Shown here piece after piece: positions 34,669-43,055 of a stretch of DNA of 64,000 bases. Position 1 is the first letter of the stretch. Each line of letters opens with the position of its first letter. The DNA lies in contig NZ_JAGGPA010000007.1 of assembly GCF_018614035.1 (NCBI RefSeq), positions 1 to 64,000 on the forward strand, written 5' to 3'. The position numbers and the translations under genes were made by a program. The DNA comes from Streptomyces sp. ISL-96. Lineage in GTDB: Bacteria > Actinomycetota > Actinomycetes > Streptomycetales > Streptomycetaceae. The notes under the pieces were generated by a model. That model ran no database searches and was not told where the DNA came from. It was given only the letters and a program-made list of their open reading frames with translations.

Positions 34669-34884
34669 GGTCACCGTCAATCCGGGTGGACCGCCGAATC
34701 CTGCCACCTCCCGGAATCCGCACTCACACTCACTCACGCGTGGCAGGAGCGGGGGAACCAGGTAAGTACGCCGGTCATCGGGGAAGTTCCCCGTCCGGAC
34801 CGGCTTTGGGGTTAAGTCGCGCACCAGCGCGGCCGGGCATCTCCAGCCCGAACCCGACAGCTCACCTCGTAGGCGCCGGAGAGG
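34669..34884 (+). promoter_or_regulatory. Cyclic-di-AMP riboswitch (ydaO-yuaA type)
   Basis: The leader of the LysM-M23 gene carries the conserved blocks of the actinobacterial ydaO element in order: ggtcaccgtcaa at 34669, ggcaggagcgggggaaccag near 34742, a variable arm, and ccgaacccgacagctcacct running into cgtaggcgccggagag near 34850-34883. In Streptomyces this riboswitch binds c-di-AMP and turns down wall-hydrolase genes such as rpfA. The last conserved block abuts the ribosome-binding site, 9 nt before the ATG. Confidence 0.88.
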
Positions 34885-34892
34885 AATGTTCC

Positions 34893-35822
34893 ATGCCCGC
34901 AAAGGGTAAGCACCGCCGACCGAGGTCCAACTCGCTCACTCGCGGATTCGTCGCCGCCGGAACGGGCGGGGCCGTACTCGCACTTCCCCTCATCGCCGCC
35001 ACCGGCGCGAACGCCGCGGAGAAGGCCGCCCCGGCCGCCGCCTCCGCCGGCAAGTCCGCCGCCCCGGCCGCGTCCGAGAAGGCCGCGCCGAAGAAGCAGG
35101 CCGGCACCGAGACCTACTCCGTGGTCTCCGGCGACTACCTGTCGAAGATCGCCGACGAGCGGGATGTCCGTGGCGGCTGGCAGAAGCTGTACGAGGACAA
35201 CCGTGAGGTCGTCGGCGGCAACCCCTCGCTGATCCTGCCCGGCATGAAGCTGACCATCGGCGCGAAGGCCCCTGCCCCCGCGAAGGCGGCCCCGACGAAG
35301 GCGGCCCCGGCGAAGGCCGCTCCGGCGAAGCCCGCCCCCGTGAAGGTGGCGCCCAAGGCCGCCCCGAAGGCCGAGGCCCCGAAGGTCGCCCCCGCGGCCG
35401 CCGCGCCGAGCACCGGATCCGGCTTCACCGCCCCGGTCTCCGCGGGCGTCACCACCCCGTACCGCATGGCCGGCGGCAGCTGGTCCAGCGGCTACCACAC
35501 GGGCGTCGACTTCTCCGCGTCCAGCGGTACCCCGGTCAAGGCGGTCGGTGCCGGCACCGTCGTCTCCGCGGGCTGGGGCGGCTCGTACGGCAACGAGGTC
35601 GTCATCAGGCACGAGGACGGCCGCTACTCGCAGTACGCCCACCTGTCCTCGCTGGCCGTCTCCTCCGGCCAGAGCGTCGGCGGCGGCACCCAGATCGGCC
35701 TCTCCGGCAGCACGGGCAACTCCACCGGCCCGCACCTGCACTTCGAGATCCGGACCGGCCCGAGCTACGGCTCGGACGTCGACCCGCTGGCCTACCTGCG
35801 TGGCCACGGCGTCACCATCTGA
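34893..35822 (+). CDS. Secreted LysM and M23 peptidase-domain wall hydrolase
   Basis: A 309-aa exported protein. Residues ~1-41 form a signal peptide with a basic start (MPAKGKHRRPR), a hydrophobic core and an ANA-A cleavage site. A LysM domain follows at ~70-120 (ETYSVVSGDYLSKIADE to LILPGMKLTIG), then a long Ala/Pro/Lys linker (AAP-K repeats, ~122-180). The C-terminal M23 metallopeptidase domain has zinc ligands in HTGVDFSA and GPHLHFEIR. It would bind peptidoglycan and cut its peptide cross-links during growth or spore germination. Control by the upstream c-di-AMP riboswitch fits this role. Confidence 0.94.
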   Translation: MPAKGKHRRPRSNSLTRGFVAAGTGGAVLALPLIAATGANAAEKAAPAAASAGKSAAPAASEKAAPKKQAGTETYSVVSGDYLSKIADERDVRGGWQKLYEDNREVVGGNPSLILPGMKLTIGAKAPAPAKAAPTKAAPAKAAPAKPAPVKVAPKAAPKAEAPKVAPAAAAPSTGSGFTAPVSAGVTTPYRMAGGSWSSGYHTGVDFSASSGTPVKAVGAGTVVSAGWGGSYGNEVVIRHEDGRYSQYAHLSSLAVSSGQSVGGGTQIGLSGSTGNSTGPHLHFEIRTGPSYGSDVDPLAYLRGHGVTI

Positions 35823-35848
35823 TCTGCCTGAACACTCCGAACGCTCCC

Positions 35849-35904
35849 GTACGCCCCCTTTTCGCTGCCACATCCGGCAGCAAAAGGGGGCGTACGTGCT
35901 TTTT
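35849..35904 (+). terminator. Intrinsic terminator after the wall hydrolase gene
   Basis: A long near-perfect stem, gtacgccccctttt (35849-35862) against aaaagggggcgtac (35882-35895), with an inner gctgcc/ggcagc stem, followed by TTTTT at 35900-35904. Confidence 0.88.
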
Positions 35905-36010
35905 CGGTCCATTCCGGGTTGGGTGAATCTTGACCGGTGTCGTATATCACGCCGCGTCAACCCCTCCTACGGTGGCGTAGGTCACTCGCTCCAGTGAAGG
36001 ATGTGCCGAC

Positions 36011-36802
36011 GTGGCAGACGATTCGAGATCATTCAATGCAGTCACTATCGGGTCGTACGCGGCGATCGGCGACAGCTTCACCGAAGGCGTCGGAGATCCC
36101 GGACCCGACGGTACGTTCATCGGCTGGGCCGACCGGCTCGCCGTACTCCTCGACGACCGCGTCCCCGAGCACACCTTCCGCTACGCCAACCTCGCCGTAC
36201 GCGGCCGACTCCTCGACCAGATCGTGGCCGAGCAGGTCCCGCGCGCGAAGGAGTTGGCACCCGACCTGGTGAGCTTCTGCGCCGGAGGCAACGACATCCT
36301 CCGGCCGGGCAGCGACCCGGACGACGTCGCCGAGCGCTTCGAACGGGCCGTGGCCGACCTCACCAACGCCGTGGGCACCGTCATGGTGACCACCGGCTTC
36401 GATACACGCGGCATTCCCGTACTGCGCCATCTGCGGGGCAAGATCGCCACGTACACGGCGCACGTACGGGCGGTCGCCGACCGGTACGACTGCCCGGTGC
36501 TCGACCTGTGGTCGCTCAAGTCCGTGCAGGACAGGCGCGCCTGGGACGGCGACCGGCTGCACCTCTCGCCCGAGGGGCACACCCGGGTCGCGCTGCGGGC
36601 CGCCCAGGTGCTCGGGCTCGACGTACCGGCCGACCCGGACCAGGCGTCGCCGCCGCAGGCGCCGCGCGGCACGCTGGAGGCTCGCCGGGACAACATCCAG
36701 TGGGCGCGGGAGCACTTGGTGCCGTGGATCGGGCGGCGGCTGCGCGGGGAGTCGTCAGGTGATCACGTCGAGGCGAAGAGGCCCGATCTGCTGCCGTTGT
36801 GA
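36011..36802 (+). CDS. SGNH/GDSL hydrolase
   Basis: A 263-aa lipase/esterase-like hydrolase. The block I motif AAIGDSFTEGVGD holds the nucleophile Ser. FCAGGNDI gives the block III Asn, and GDRLHLSPEGH gives the catalytic Asp/His pair. No signal peptide is seen, so it is likely intracellular. Substrate is unknown; esters or acetylated sugars are possible. The start is GTG 36011. Its last 48 bp overlap the convergent STM4011-family gene. Confidence 0.9.
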   Translation: MADDSRSFNAVTIGSYAAIGDSFTEGVGDPGPDGTFIGWADRLAVLLDDRVPEHTFRYANLAVRGRLLDQIVAEQVPRAKELAPDLVSFCAGGNDILRPGSDPDDVAERFERAVADLTNAVGTVMVTTGFDTRGIPVLRHLRGKIATYTAHVRAVADRYDCPVLDLWSLKSVQDRRAWDGDRLHLSPEGHTRVALRAAQVLGLDVPADPDQASPPQAPRGTLEARRDNIQWAREHLVPWIGRRLRGESSGDHVEAKRPDLLPL

Positions 36803-37666
36803 GGGGGAGCGGGTGGCGGCAGGTATGCGCTCCAGCACTCCGCCCGCGAACACGTCGTACAGCGGCAGCGTCTCCAGGTGGACGTAGCCGATGTGGCAGT
36901 CGCAGGCGGTGAGGGGGCAGGCGCGGGGGCGCAGTGCCCGGCGGTACGAGCCGTCGTAGAGGTTGCCGAGTTCGGCGGGCACGAAGTGGCAGCGGCGTAC
37001 CGTACCTTCGCCGTCCACCGAGATCACCGAATCGCCGGTCCGGCAGGGGAGACCGGCGGAGCGGTGGGGGTGGCGGCTGTACGGGAAGAGGGGGTCCAGG
37101 GCCGTCCAGTGGCCGGCTTCCTCGTCCGTGTAGGTGCGGCCTTCCGCCGCGTTGATCCACAGGTAGACCTCGGAGGGGAGCGCGGCGCGGAGCCTGCGCG
37201 CCTCTTCGAGATGTTCGGGGAAGCCGACGACGCCCACGCTGAAACGCACGCCACGGGCTGTCAGTTCGCGGCACTTGGCGAGGAAGCGGTCGTACGGCGT
37301 CTGGCCCGGGTGGTACGTGCACCACAGCGCGAGCGTGGCGAGGTCGGCGCCGGCTTCGCCTTCGGTGAGCCAGTCGGTGCGGCAGCTCAGGTTCGTCTGG
37401 ATCGCGACGCGCCGGATGTGCGGCAGCCGGGACAGTTCGGTGAGGGCGCGGCGGTACCAGGAGCGGACCAGGCCCTCGCCCCAGGGTGTGAAGAGGACGG
37501 AGAGGCGGTCGCCGGTCTGCGCGGCGGCCCACTCGGTGAAGCGCTCCAGTGCGGCGCGGTCGGCGCTCAACTGCTCACGGCTGTCGCGCCGCTTGGCGAA
37601 GGGGCAGTACGGGCAGTCGTAGTCGCAGGAGGCGAGGGGGCCGCGGTAGAGGATCGTGAGGTCCAT
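36755..37666 (-). CDS. STM4011-family radical SAM protein
   Basis: A 303-aa radical SAM protein with the FeS motif CDYDCPYCPFAKRR (CxxxCxxC, about residues 14-21) and later Cys-rich positions near the C-terminus (GLPCRTGDSVISVDG, RRCHFVP, ACPLTACDCHIG), which resemble an auxiliary-cluster (SPASM-like) region. Family name from the Salmonella STM4011 gene; no reaction is established to my knowledge. It is the last gene of a six-gene operon and begins 8 nt after the STM4012-type gene ends. Its 3' end overlaps the convergent SGNH hydrolase gene. Confidence 0.87.
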   Translation of the reverse strand: MDLTILYRGPLASCDYDCPYCPFAKRRDSREQLSADRAALERFTEWAAAQTGDRLSVLFTPWGEGLVRSWYRRALTELSRLPHIRRVAIQTNLSCRTDWLTEGEAGADLATLALWCTYHPGQTPYDRFLAKCRELTARGVRFSVGVVGFPEHLEEARRLRAALPSEVYLWINAAEGRTYTDEEAGHWTALDPLFPYSRHPHRSAGLPCRTGDSVISVDGEGTVRRCHFVPAELGNLYDGSYRRALRPRACPLTACDCHIGYVHLETLPLYDVFAGGVLERIPAATRSPSQRQQIGPLRLDVIT

Positions 37667-37674
37667 GGCCGGGC

Positions 37675-39003
37675 TCACTTCAGTTCGTACGCGGCCATGG
37701 CGGCCCGTACGGAGTCGGAGAGGAGCTCGGGGCCCAGCGCGTCGGAGTGCGCGAGGCCTTCGGGGGACAGGCGCAGCAGGCCCTTCGGCGCGCTGTCGTC
37801 GAGCCAGCCGCGGGCCGCGAAGCGGTCGAGCTCGGCGGGGAAGTCGGCGGCCGGGTCCGTACCGAACCGTTCGCGGTAGCCGGCCAGGGGCATGCCCTCG
37901 GCCTGGAGGAGCGACTGGAGGAGGTGGCGGCGGCGGGCCTCGTCGGCGTCGACGTACCGGCCCACCTGGGCGCGGGAGAAGTCTTCCGTGGCGGTGTAGG
38001 CGTCGATGATCGTGCGGATCTCGCGCATGTCGACGGCGTAGTCGAAGGAGTAGTGGAGCGCCGAGGTGTACGAACGGGCTCCGCAGCCGAGGCCGATCAT
38101 GCCGTCGGTCTGGCAGGCGTAGTCGTCGGCCGCCTGCTTCGGCGCGTCCGTGCGGCGGAACATCCGCATCGAGACCTGCTCGTAGCCGTGGGCGAGGAGA
38201 TGGTCCCTGCCCTGGCGGTAGAGCCGTAGCCGCTGGGTGTCCCAGGCGGCGTCGGCCTCGGCGCCGAGGCGCCCCAGGCCGGTGAGCGGGCGTACGTACA
38301 GCGGGTAGAGGTAGAGCTCCTCGGGCCGCCAGGCGAGCGCCGCGTCGAGCGAGACGCGCCAGGTGGCCGGGGTCTGGCCCTCGATGCCGTAGATGAGGTC
38401 GATGTTGAGGACGGGGATGCGGGCGTCGCGTCCGGCGGCGAGGGCCGTCTCGACGTCGGCGCGGCGCTGGGGGCGCACGGCCGCGCGGGCCTCGGAGTCG
38501 ACGAAACTCTGGACGCCGAGGCTGAGGCGCGTCGTACCGCGGTCGGCGAGCACGGCGAGCCGGTCGGGGGTCGCGGTGGCGGGAGAGGCCTCGACGGACA
38601 GGGGTACGGCGCTGAGGTCCGCGCCCATCCGCTTCTCCGCGATGTCGCAGAGCCGTTCGAGCTCGTCGGGTTCCAGGAAGGTGGGCGTGCCGCCGCCGAA
38701 TGCCGCCGCGGCGAATGAGACTCCGTCGTCGCCCAGGGCTTCGCGGACGGCGGTGGCCTGGCGGTCGAGCGCGTCGAGATAGCGGCCGGTCAGTTCGTCG
38801 GGGGCGCCGATCCGGGTGAAGAGGTTGCAGAAGCCGCAGCGGACCTCGCAGAACGGTATGTGGAGGTAGAGGGAGAGGGCGTTCTTGGGCTCGGTCGCCC
38901 AGAGGTCGCGGAGGGCGGGGCGGCTCTTGAGCTCGCGGTACGCCGTCTTGTGCGGGTAGGCGTAGACGTAACTCTGGTAGGGGCGGGGCGGCGTGGTGCT
39001 CAT
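37675..39003 (-). CDS. STM4012-family radical SAM protein (HemW-like fold)
   Basis: A 442-aa radical SAM protein with LYLHIPFCEVRCGFCNLF, the HemW/HemN-type CxxxCxxC motif, GGGTPTFLEPDELERLC and the HemN-like YGIEGQTPATW segment. The C-terminal winged-helix-like region is present. HemW-like proteins bind heme or act in radical chemistry. The STM4012 group is separate and unassigned. The ATG overlaps the STM4013-type stop (4 bp), indicating coupled translation. Confidence 0.87.
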   Translation of the reverse strand: MSTTPPRPYQSYVYAYPHKTAYRELKSRPALRDLWATEPKNALSLYLHIPFCEVRCGFCNLFTRIGAPDELTGRYLDALDRQATAVREALGDDGVSFAAAAFGGGTPTFLEPDELERLCDIAEKRMGADLSAVPLSVEASPATATPDRLAVLADRGTTRLSLGVQSFVDSEARAAVRPQRRADVETALAAGRDARIPVLNIDLIYGIEGQTPATWRVSLDAALAWRPEELYLYPLYVRPLTGLGRLGAEADAAWDTQRLRLYRQGRDHLLAHGYEQVSMRMFRRTDAPKQAADDYACQTDGMIGLGCGARSYTSALHYSFDYAVDMREIRTIIDAYTATEDFSRAQVGRYVDADEARRRHLLQSLLQAEGMPLAGYRERFGTDPAADFPAELDRFAARGWLDDSAPKGLLRLSPEGLAHSDALGPELLSDSVRAAMAAYELK

Positions 39004-39812
39004 GGGGTGGCCCCTTGATCGAGGGTGAAGTGGGCGTAGGGGACGGTCCAGACGGCCTCGTGGCCGAGGCGGTGGCCGGTGTAGCCGTCGTCGCCGTACG
39101 CCGTGCCGTGGTCGGAGCAGAGAATCGCGAAACAGGGGCGGCGGCTGCTCGCGGCGGCGAACAGGCGGCCGATGTGCTCGTCGACGTACTCCAGAGCGGC
39201 CGCGTGGGTGGCGCGGGAGTCACCGGCCTCGCGGGTGGCGCCGGGCAGATGGAACCAGTTGGGCTGGTGCAGGGCGGAGACGTTGACGAAGAGGAACAGC
39301 CGCTGGTCCGCCGGGAGTCCGGCGACGACCTGTTCGGCCCGGGTGACCTGCGCCTCGAAGGACGTGGGCGAGGCTACGCCGAACTCCGGCTCCCAGTGGC
39401 TCTCCTGGAACATCCCCGGCAGCACCGAGCCGAGGGCGCCCTGCCGGTTGAAGAAGCCGACGCCGCCGATGCACACGGTGCGGTAGCCGGCGTCCGCGAG
39501 GCCGGAGACGAGATCGGGCGCGTCGAAGACGAAGGTACGCTCGGCCGTGGTCTCACTGCCCGCGAAGCGTGCGGCGAACAGCCGTGGGTGGGGACCGGGC
39601 GCGGCGGGCGTGGGCAGGAACCCCGCGAAGATCGCCTGGTGGGAGGCGTAGGTGAAGCTGCCGGGGGCGTGCCGCTTCTCCCAGACGCCGCCGGGCAGAT
39701 GCCGGACAAGGTTGGGGATGCGGCCGGCGGCGGCGAGCTCGGCGGCCACGTCGTGACGCAGGGTGTCGAGGGTGACGAGCAGCAGATCGTGGCTGCCGAC
39801 GATCTCGTTCAT
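39000..39812 (-). CDS. STM4013/SEN3800-family sulfatase-like hydrolase
   Basis: A 270-aa member of the alkaline phosphatase/sulfatase fold. It has the N-terminal metal-site segment LLLVTLDTLRHD, a nucleophile region GSFTYASHQAIFAGFLPT (Ser/Thr rather than Cys at the sulfatase nucleophile position, so no formylglycine is expected) and the C-terminal metal site CSDHGTAYGDDGYTGHRLGH. This fits a metal-dependent phospho- or sulfo-ester hydrolase or transferase. The start is MNEIV (39812); an ATG five codons upstream overlaps the previous gene. Confidence 0.85.
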   Translation of the reverse strand: MNEIVGSHDLLLVTLDTLRHDVAAELAAAGRIPNLVRHLPGGVWEKRHAPGSFTYASHQAIFAGFLPTPAAPGPHPRLFAARFAGSETTAERTFVFDAPDLVSGLADAGYRTVCIGGVGFFNRQGALGSVLPGMFQESHWEPEFGVASPTSFEAQVTRAEQVVAGLPADQRLFLFVNVSALHQPNWFHLPGATREAGDSRATHAAALEYVDEHIGRLFAAASSRRPCFAILCSDHGTAYGDDGYTGHRLGHEAVWTVPYAHFTLDQGATP

Positions 39813-39813
39813 G

Positions 39814-40971
39814 TCAGGTGGTCGCATGGTGGTTCCTTGTCGTGCGGTGCAGGGCGCGCCGCTGTACGGCGGCGACCTGCGCCGCGTAGGTGTCCAGGCC
39901 TTCGGCGCCGCTGCCGGGCAGGCCGGTGAGGCGCGGCAGCAGATCGCCGAACGCGTTGACCTCGCAGACGGCGAAGCGGCGCCAGCCCACGGCGGGCAGC
40001 AGATCGACGCCCACACAGAGAGTGCGGGGGAAGCAGGCGGCCGCCCGCTCGCACACCTCCATGGCCTCGTCCCAGCTTCCGCCCGCCGCGGCCATGGCGG
40101 CGCGCGCGTCGTCGAGGTCCCCGCGCGTGCCACCGAGATGGAGGTTGGTCATGGGGGAGCGGCTGGTGCGTACGACGGCGTGCGTCGCCCTGCCGCCGAC
40201 CACGACGACCCGCAGGTCGGCGGCCCGGCCCCGCTGCGCGGCCTTGGGCAGCCAGCGTTCGATGTGGAGTCCGTCCGGTGCGAGCGCGTCGACGATCGCC
40301 GCGACCTCGCCCTCGGTCGTACAACGGCGTACCCGCAGGGAGTTGAAGAGCCGGCCCCGCGAATCGCGCTCGACGGAGGTGGTGGCCCGGACGCGGCCGG
40401 GCCCCGCCGTTTCGACCGCCAGCACACCGGAGGCCGACGAGCCGTGCGCGAGCTTGACGAAGGCACGCGGCATACGGTGCGTGCGCAGCAGTTCCCGTAC
40501 GTCCGGCCAGCCGCGTACGACCGGTCCCGTGGGACCGGAGGTGGGCGACGGCGGCACGGGGACGCCCGCGTCGTCCAGCACGGCATGGCACAGCCGCTTG
40601 TCGAACAGCACCGCCAGCTCCTCGGGGTCGTCGAGCAGGGCGCACCCCGTGGCCGCCCGGCCCACTTCCCGTACGGCCTCGGTGAACCGCTCGTACCAGC
40701 GCGCCGAGCCCTCCACCCGGGTGGCGTCGCCGACGCCCCGCAGCAGCCGCTCGACCTGTGGATCCTCGCCGGGCGAGTCGATTCGTACGGTCTCGCCCGG
40801 CCGGAAGGCCGCCGCGCCTCCGAGCACCTCCAGCCAGGGGACGATCCGGGCGGCGGGGAGCCCGGCGGCGGCCACGGCGTCCTGGAAGAGCGTGACGCGG
40901 CGGTTGGCGGGGTTGCCGACGACCGCGAAGCGCGGCTCCCGGCTGTTTCCGTTACTCGTCGACGGCGACAT
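39814..40971 (-). CDS. STM4014-family ATP-grasp-like protein
   Basis: A 385-aa protein. An N-terminal Rossmann-like part (RFAVVGNPANRRVTLF) precedes an ATP-grasp-like core, with AFVKLAHGSSASGV for the phosphate loop and lysine, a central basic region, and AVCEVNAFGDLLP for the metal-binding Glu/Asn, as in RimK-type ligases. ATP-grasp enzymes form amide or related bonds via acyl-phosphates. The substrate here is unknown. It overlaps the upstream STM4015-type gene by 20 bp. The ATP-grasp assignment is by pattern only. Confidence 0.8.
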   Translation of the reverse strand: MSPSTSNGNSREPRFAVVGNPANRRVTLFQDAVAAAGLPAARIVPWLEVLGGAAAFRPGETVRIDSPGEDPQVERLLRGVGDATRVEGSARWYERFTEAVREVGRAATGCALLDDPEELAVLFDKRLCHAVLDDAGVPVPPSPTSGPTGPVVRGWPDVRELLRTHRMPRAFVKLAHGSSASGVLAVETAGPGRVRATTSVERDSRGRLFNSLRVRRCTTEGEVAAIVDALAPDGLHIERWLPKAAQRGRAADLRVVVVGGRATHAVVRTSRSPMTNLHLGGTRGDLDDARAAMAAAGGSWDEAMEVCERAAACFPRTLCVGVDLLPAVGWRRFAVCEVNAFGDLLPRLTGLPGSGAEGLDTYAAQVAAVQRRALHRTTRNHHATT

Positions 40972-41923
40972 AGCGGGGTTCGTCGTCCTCGGGATCCCAG
41001 TAGTCGGGCCCGTCGAGATTCAGCCGCACGCCGTGCGGTTCGAGCGTCTTGCGTATGCGCTGCTGGATGGGCTCGGTGATGTAGTGGTGGTGCAGGTCCA
41101 GCTCGCTCAGGTGGGTGAGCGGCTGGCCGTCGAGCAGAGCCTGTGCGCCCGTGTCACTGAGGGTGCCCATCGACAGGGCCAGTGACTCGAGTTGGGCGAC
41201 GACCGGCGCGGCGGCGACGGCTGTCGCGATCTCGTCCTGGATCTCGCTGTTCTGGACGCCCAGGTGGCGCAGGCGCGGAAAGGTGCGGCCGGACAGCAGG
41301 GGAGCGAGGTCGGCGACCGTCGCGTCACCGCCGTAATGCGTGACGCCCAGCCACAGCTCCAGACGCTCCAGGGCGGGCAGCTGGGACGCACCGACGGCCC
41401 GGACGACGGCGCCGGGCAGGCCGCCCGATTCGAAGCGCAGTACCTTCAGCGCGTCGTGGCGGACAGGCCGCAGAGACAGCACGTCCGTGTCGGTGATCGA
41501 CTCGGCGCAGCCGCGCACCGTCAGCTCCTCCAGCCGCGGAAACGCTTCGAGGCACGGGGTTACGTCCGTCAACTCCAGCCAGGACAGCTCGCACTCCTCG
41601 CTGATGACGTCGGCGAGGAAGAGGCCGCGCAGCGCGGGGAAACGGTCCGCGTCCGCGAGGATCCGCTCCAGGACGGGGCGCAGGTGCTCGTAGTCGCCGT
41701 TCCACCAGGGGCCGATCAGCAGTGCGCGCACCCGCGTCGAGTCGACGGAGTCGAGGAAGCGCGGCCACAGCTCGGCGAACGGATTGTCCTCGTTCCACAG
41801 ACAGTCCAGGCGCCAGGCCACGGAGTCCGCCGGCGGGAGCGGCGGGGCGTGCGGGTCACCGGGCTCGGGCAGGGTGAAGACGGGGAGCCCGTGGAAGGTC
41901 TCGGGGTGCTCGATGTCGGTCAT
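40952..41923 (-). CDS. STM4015-family leucine-rich-repeat-like protein, copy A
   Basis: A 323-aa protein. Residues ~1-130 form a conserved N-terminal domain (PPADSVAWRLDCLW, RVRALLIGPWWNGDYEHL). About 140-310 is a series of leucine-rich repeats (LEELTVRGCAES, LERLELWLGV, LRHLGVQNSEI, LESLALSMGTL, LSELDLHHHY). The LRR solenoid suggests protein binding. It ends with a conserved EPHGVRLNLDG segment. It is a tandem paralogue of the next gene, with the last ~90 residues especially alike. No signal peptide. Confidence 0.83.
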   Translation of the reverse strand: MTDIEHPETFHGLPVFTLPEPGDPHAPPLPPADSVAWRLDCLWNEDNPFAELWPRFLDSVDSTRVRALLIGPWWNGDYEHLRPVLERILADADRFPALRGLFLADVISEECELSWLELTDVTPCLEAFPRLEELTVRGCAESITDTDVLSLRPVRHDALKVLRFESGGLPGAVVRAVGASQLPALERLELWLGVTHYGGDATVADLAPLLSGRTFPRLRHLGVQNSEIQDEIATAVAAAPVVAQLESLALSMGTLSDTGAQALLDGQPLTHLSELDLHHHYITEPIQQRIRKTLEPHGVRLNLDGPDYWDPEDDEPRYVAVDE

Positions 41924-41930
41924 GTCCGGC

Positions 41931-42881
41931 TCACTCCGCCACTGCGGTGTAGCGGCCCTCGGCGCCGCGGTTGTCCCACGGCTCCAGACGGTCGGACAGG
42001 TCGACACCCACGCCGTGGGGTTCCAGGGCCTCGGCCACCCGCTGCTCCATTTCCTCGGAGAGGAAGTGGTGATGCAGATCGAGATGTTCGAGATGGGTGA
42101 GCGGCTGTCCTTCGAGCAGCGCGGCGGCCCCCTCGTCGCCGAGGGTTCCGTTCGACAGGTCGAGGGTGTCCAGCCGGGCGACGACGGGGGCCGACGCGAT
42201 GGCCGCCGCGATCTCGTTCTGGATCTCGCTGTTACGGAGGCCGAGATGGCGCAGCCCGGGGAAGAGGCTGCCGGAGAGCAGCGGAGCGAGGTCGGCGATC
42301 TCGGAGTCGCCGCCGTACTCGGAGACGCCGAGCCACAGGTCCAGGTGGTCCAGGGAAGGCAGCTCGCTCTCGGTGATGCCGCGCGCGACGGCCGCCGGCA
42401 GACCGCCGGACTCGAAGACCAGGGAGCGCAGGCGCTCATGCCGCACCGGCGGGAAGAGCAGGCCCTGACCACCGCGGACGCCGAATTCCAGGAGACGGGG
42501 AAAGGCGCTGAGCAGACCCGTGACGTTGGACTGTTCGATCCAGGAGATCTCGGCCTGCTCCTGAGTCAGGTCACCGATGAAGACGGCTTCCAGCGAGGTG
42601 AACCGGTCGGCGGCGGCGATGACCAGGTTGATGGGGTAGCTCGAATCTTCCTCGTACGACTCGCCCCACTGGCCGATGATCAGCGCGCGTACCCGCGCCG
42701 GATCGACGGCCTTCAGGAACGTTTCGAACCTTTCCTCCCACGGCCCGTCCTCGTCCTCGTACGGGTCCACGGAGATGCGCCACGCCACCGCTTCCGCGGC
42801 GGGCAACGGCGCGCAGGAGTCGGGACGGAAGTCGACGGCCGGGAGGCCGAGCAGTTCCTGCAGATGGTCCACACCGGACAT
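41931..42881 (-). CDS. STM4015-family leucine-rich-repeat-like protein, copy B
   Basis: A 316-aa paralogue of the neighbouring gene with the same order: N-terminal domain (PAAEAVAWRISVDPYEDE, RVRALIIGQWGESY), then LRRs (LDHLDLWLGVSEYGG, LRHLGLRNSEI, LDTLDLSNGTLGDEG, LEHLDLHHHF) and EPHGVGVDLS near the end. It is the first gene of the operon. The start MSGVDH (complement of 42879-42881) follows AGGAG about 10 nt upstream. The two copies are 7 bp apart, consistent with tandem duplication followed by divergence. Confidence 0.83.
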   Translation of the reverse strand: MSGVDHLQELLGLPAVDFRPDSCAPLPAAEAVAWRISVDPYEDEDGPWEERFETFLKAVDPARVRALIIGQWGESYEEDSSYPINLVIAAADRFTSLEAVFIGDLTQEQAEISWIEQSNVTGLLSAFPRLLEFGVRGGQGLLFPPVRHERLRSLVFESGGLPAAVARGITESELPSLDHLDLWLGVSEYGGDSEIADLAPLLSGSLFPGLRHLGLRNSEIQNEIAAAIASAPVVARLDTLDLSNGTLGDEGAAALLEGQPLTHLEHLDLHHHFLSEEMEQRVAEALEPHGVGVDLSDRLEPWDNRGAEGRYTAVAE

Positions 42882-42940
42882 GGCCCTGGTCTCCTGACGC
42901 TGTGCGAGTGACTGACGTGCGAAAGGTTTATCAAGCGGCA

Positions 42941-42991
42941 CTGACAATCCCGCCAGCGGGTTCCTTTTCGCAGGTCAGCGGTGATTGTCAG
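42941..42991. promoter_or_regulatory. Long palindrome in the divergent promoter region of the STM4015 operon
   Basis: Perfect 9-bp arms ctgacaatc (42941-42949) and gattgtcag (42983-42991) with a 33-bp spacer. They lie between the divergent starts at 42881 and 43056. This could be a regulator binding site acting on both directions. Confidence 0.45.
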
Positions 42992-43055
42992 ACCCTGCCC
43001 GTAGCGTTTTCCCCGTGGTCGGCACAGGGTGTGCGGCCCGGGAGGGGAGACAGCC

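Noticed and set aside
31928..34723. Very long (931 codon) minus-strand open frame
   Set aside because: It is a mirror of the GH36 and phosphatase genes caused by high GC. Its translation has no recognisable domain and is Pro/Arg/Val-rich, unlike real proteins.
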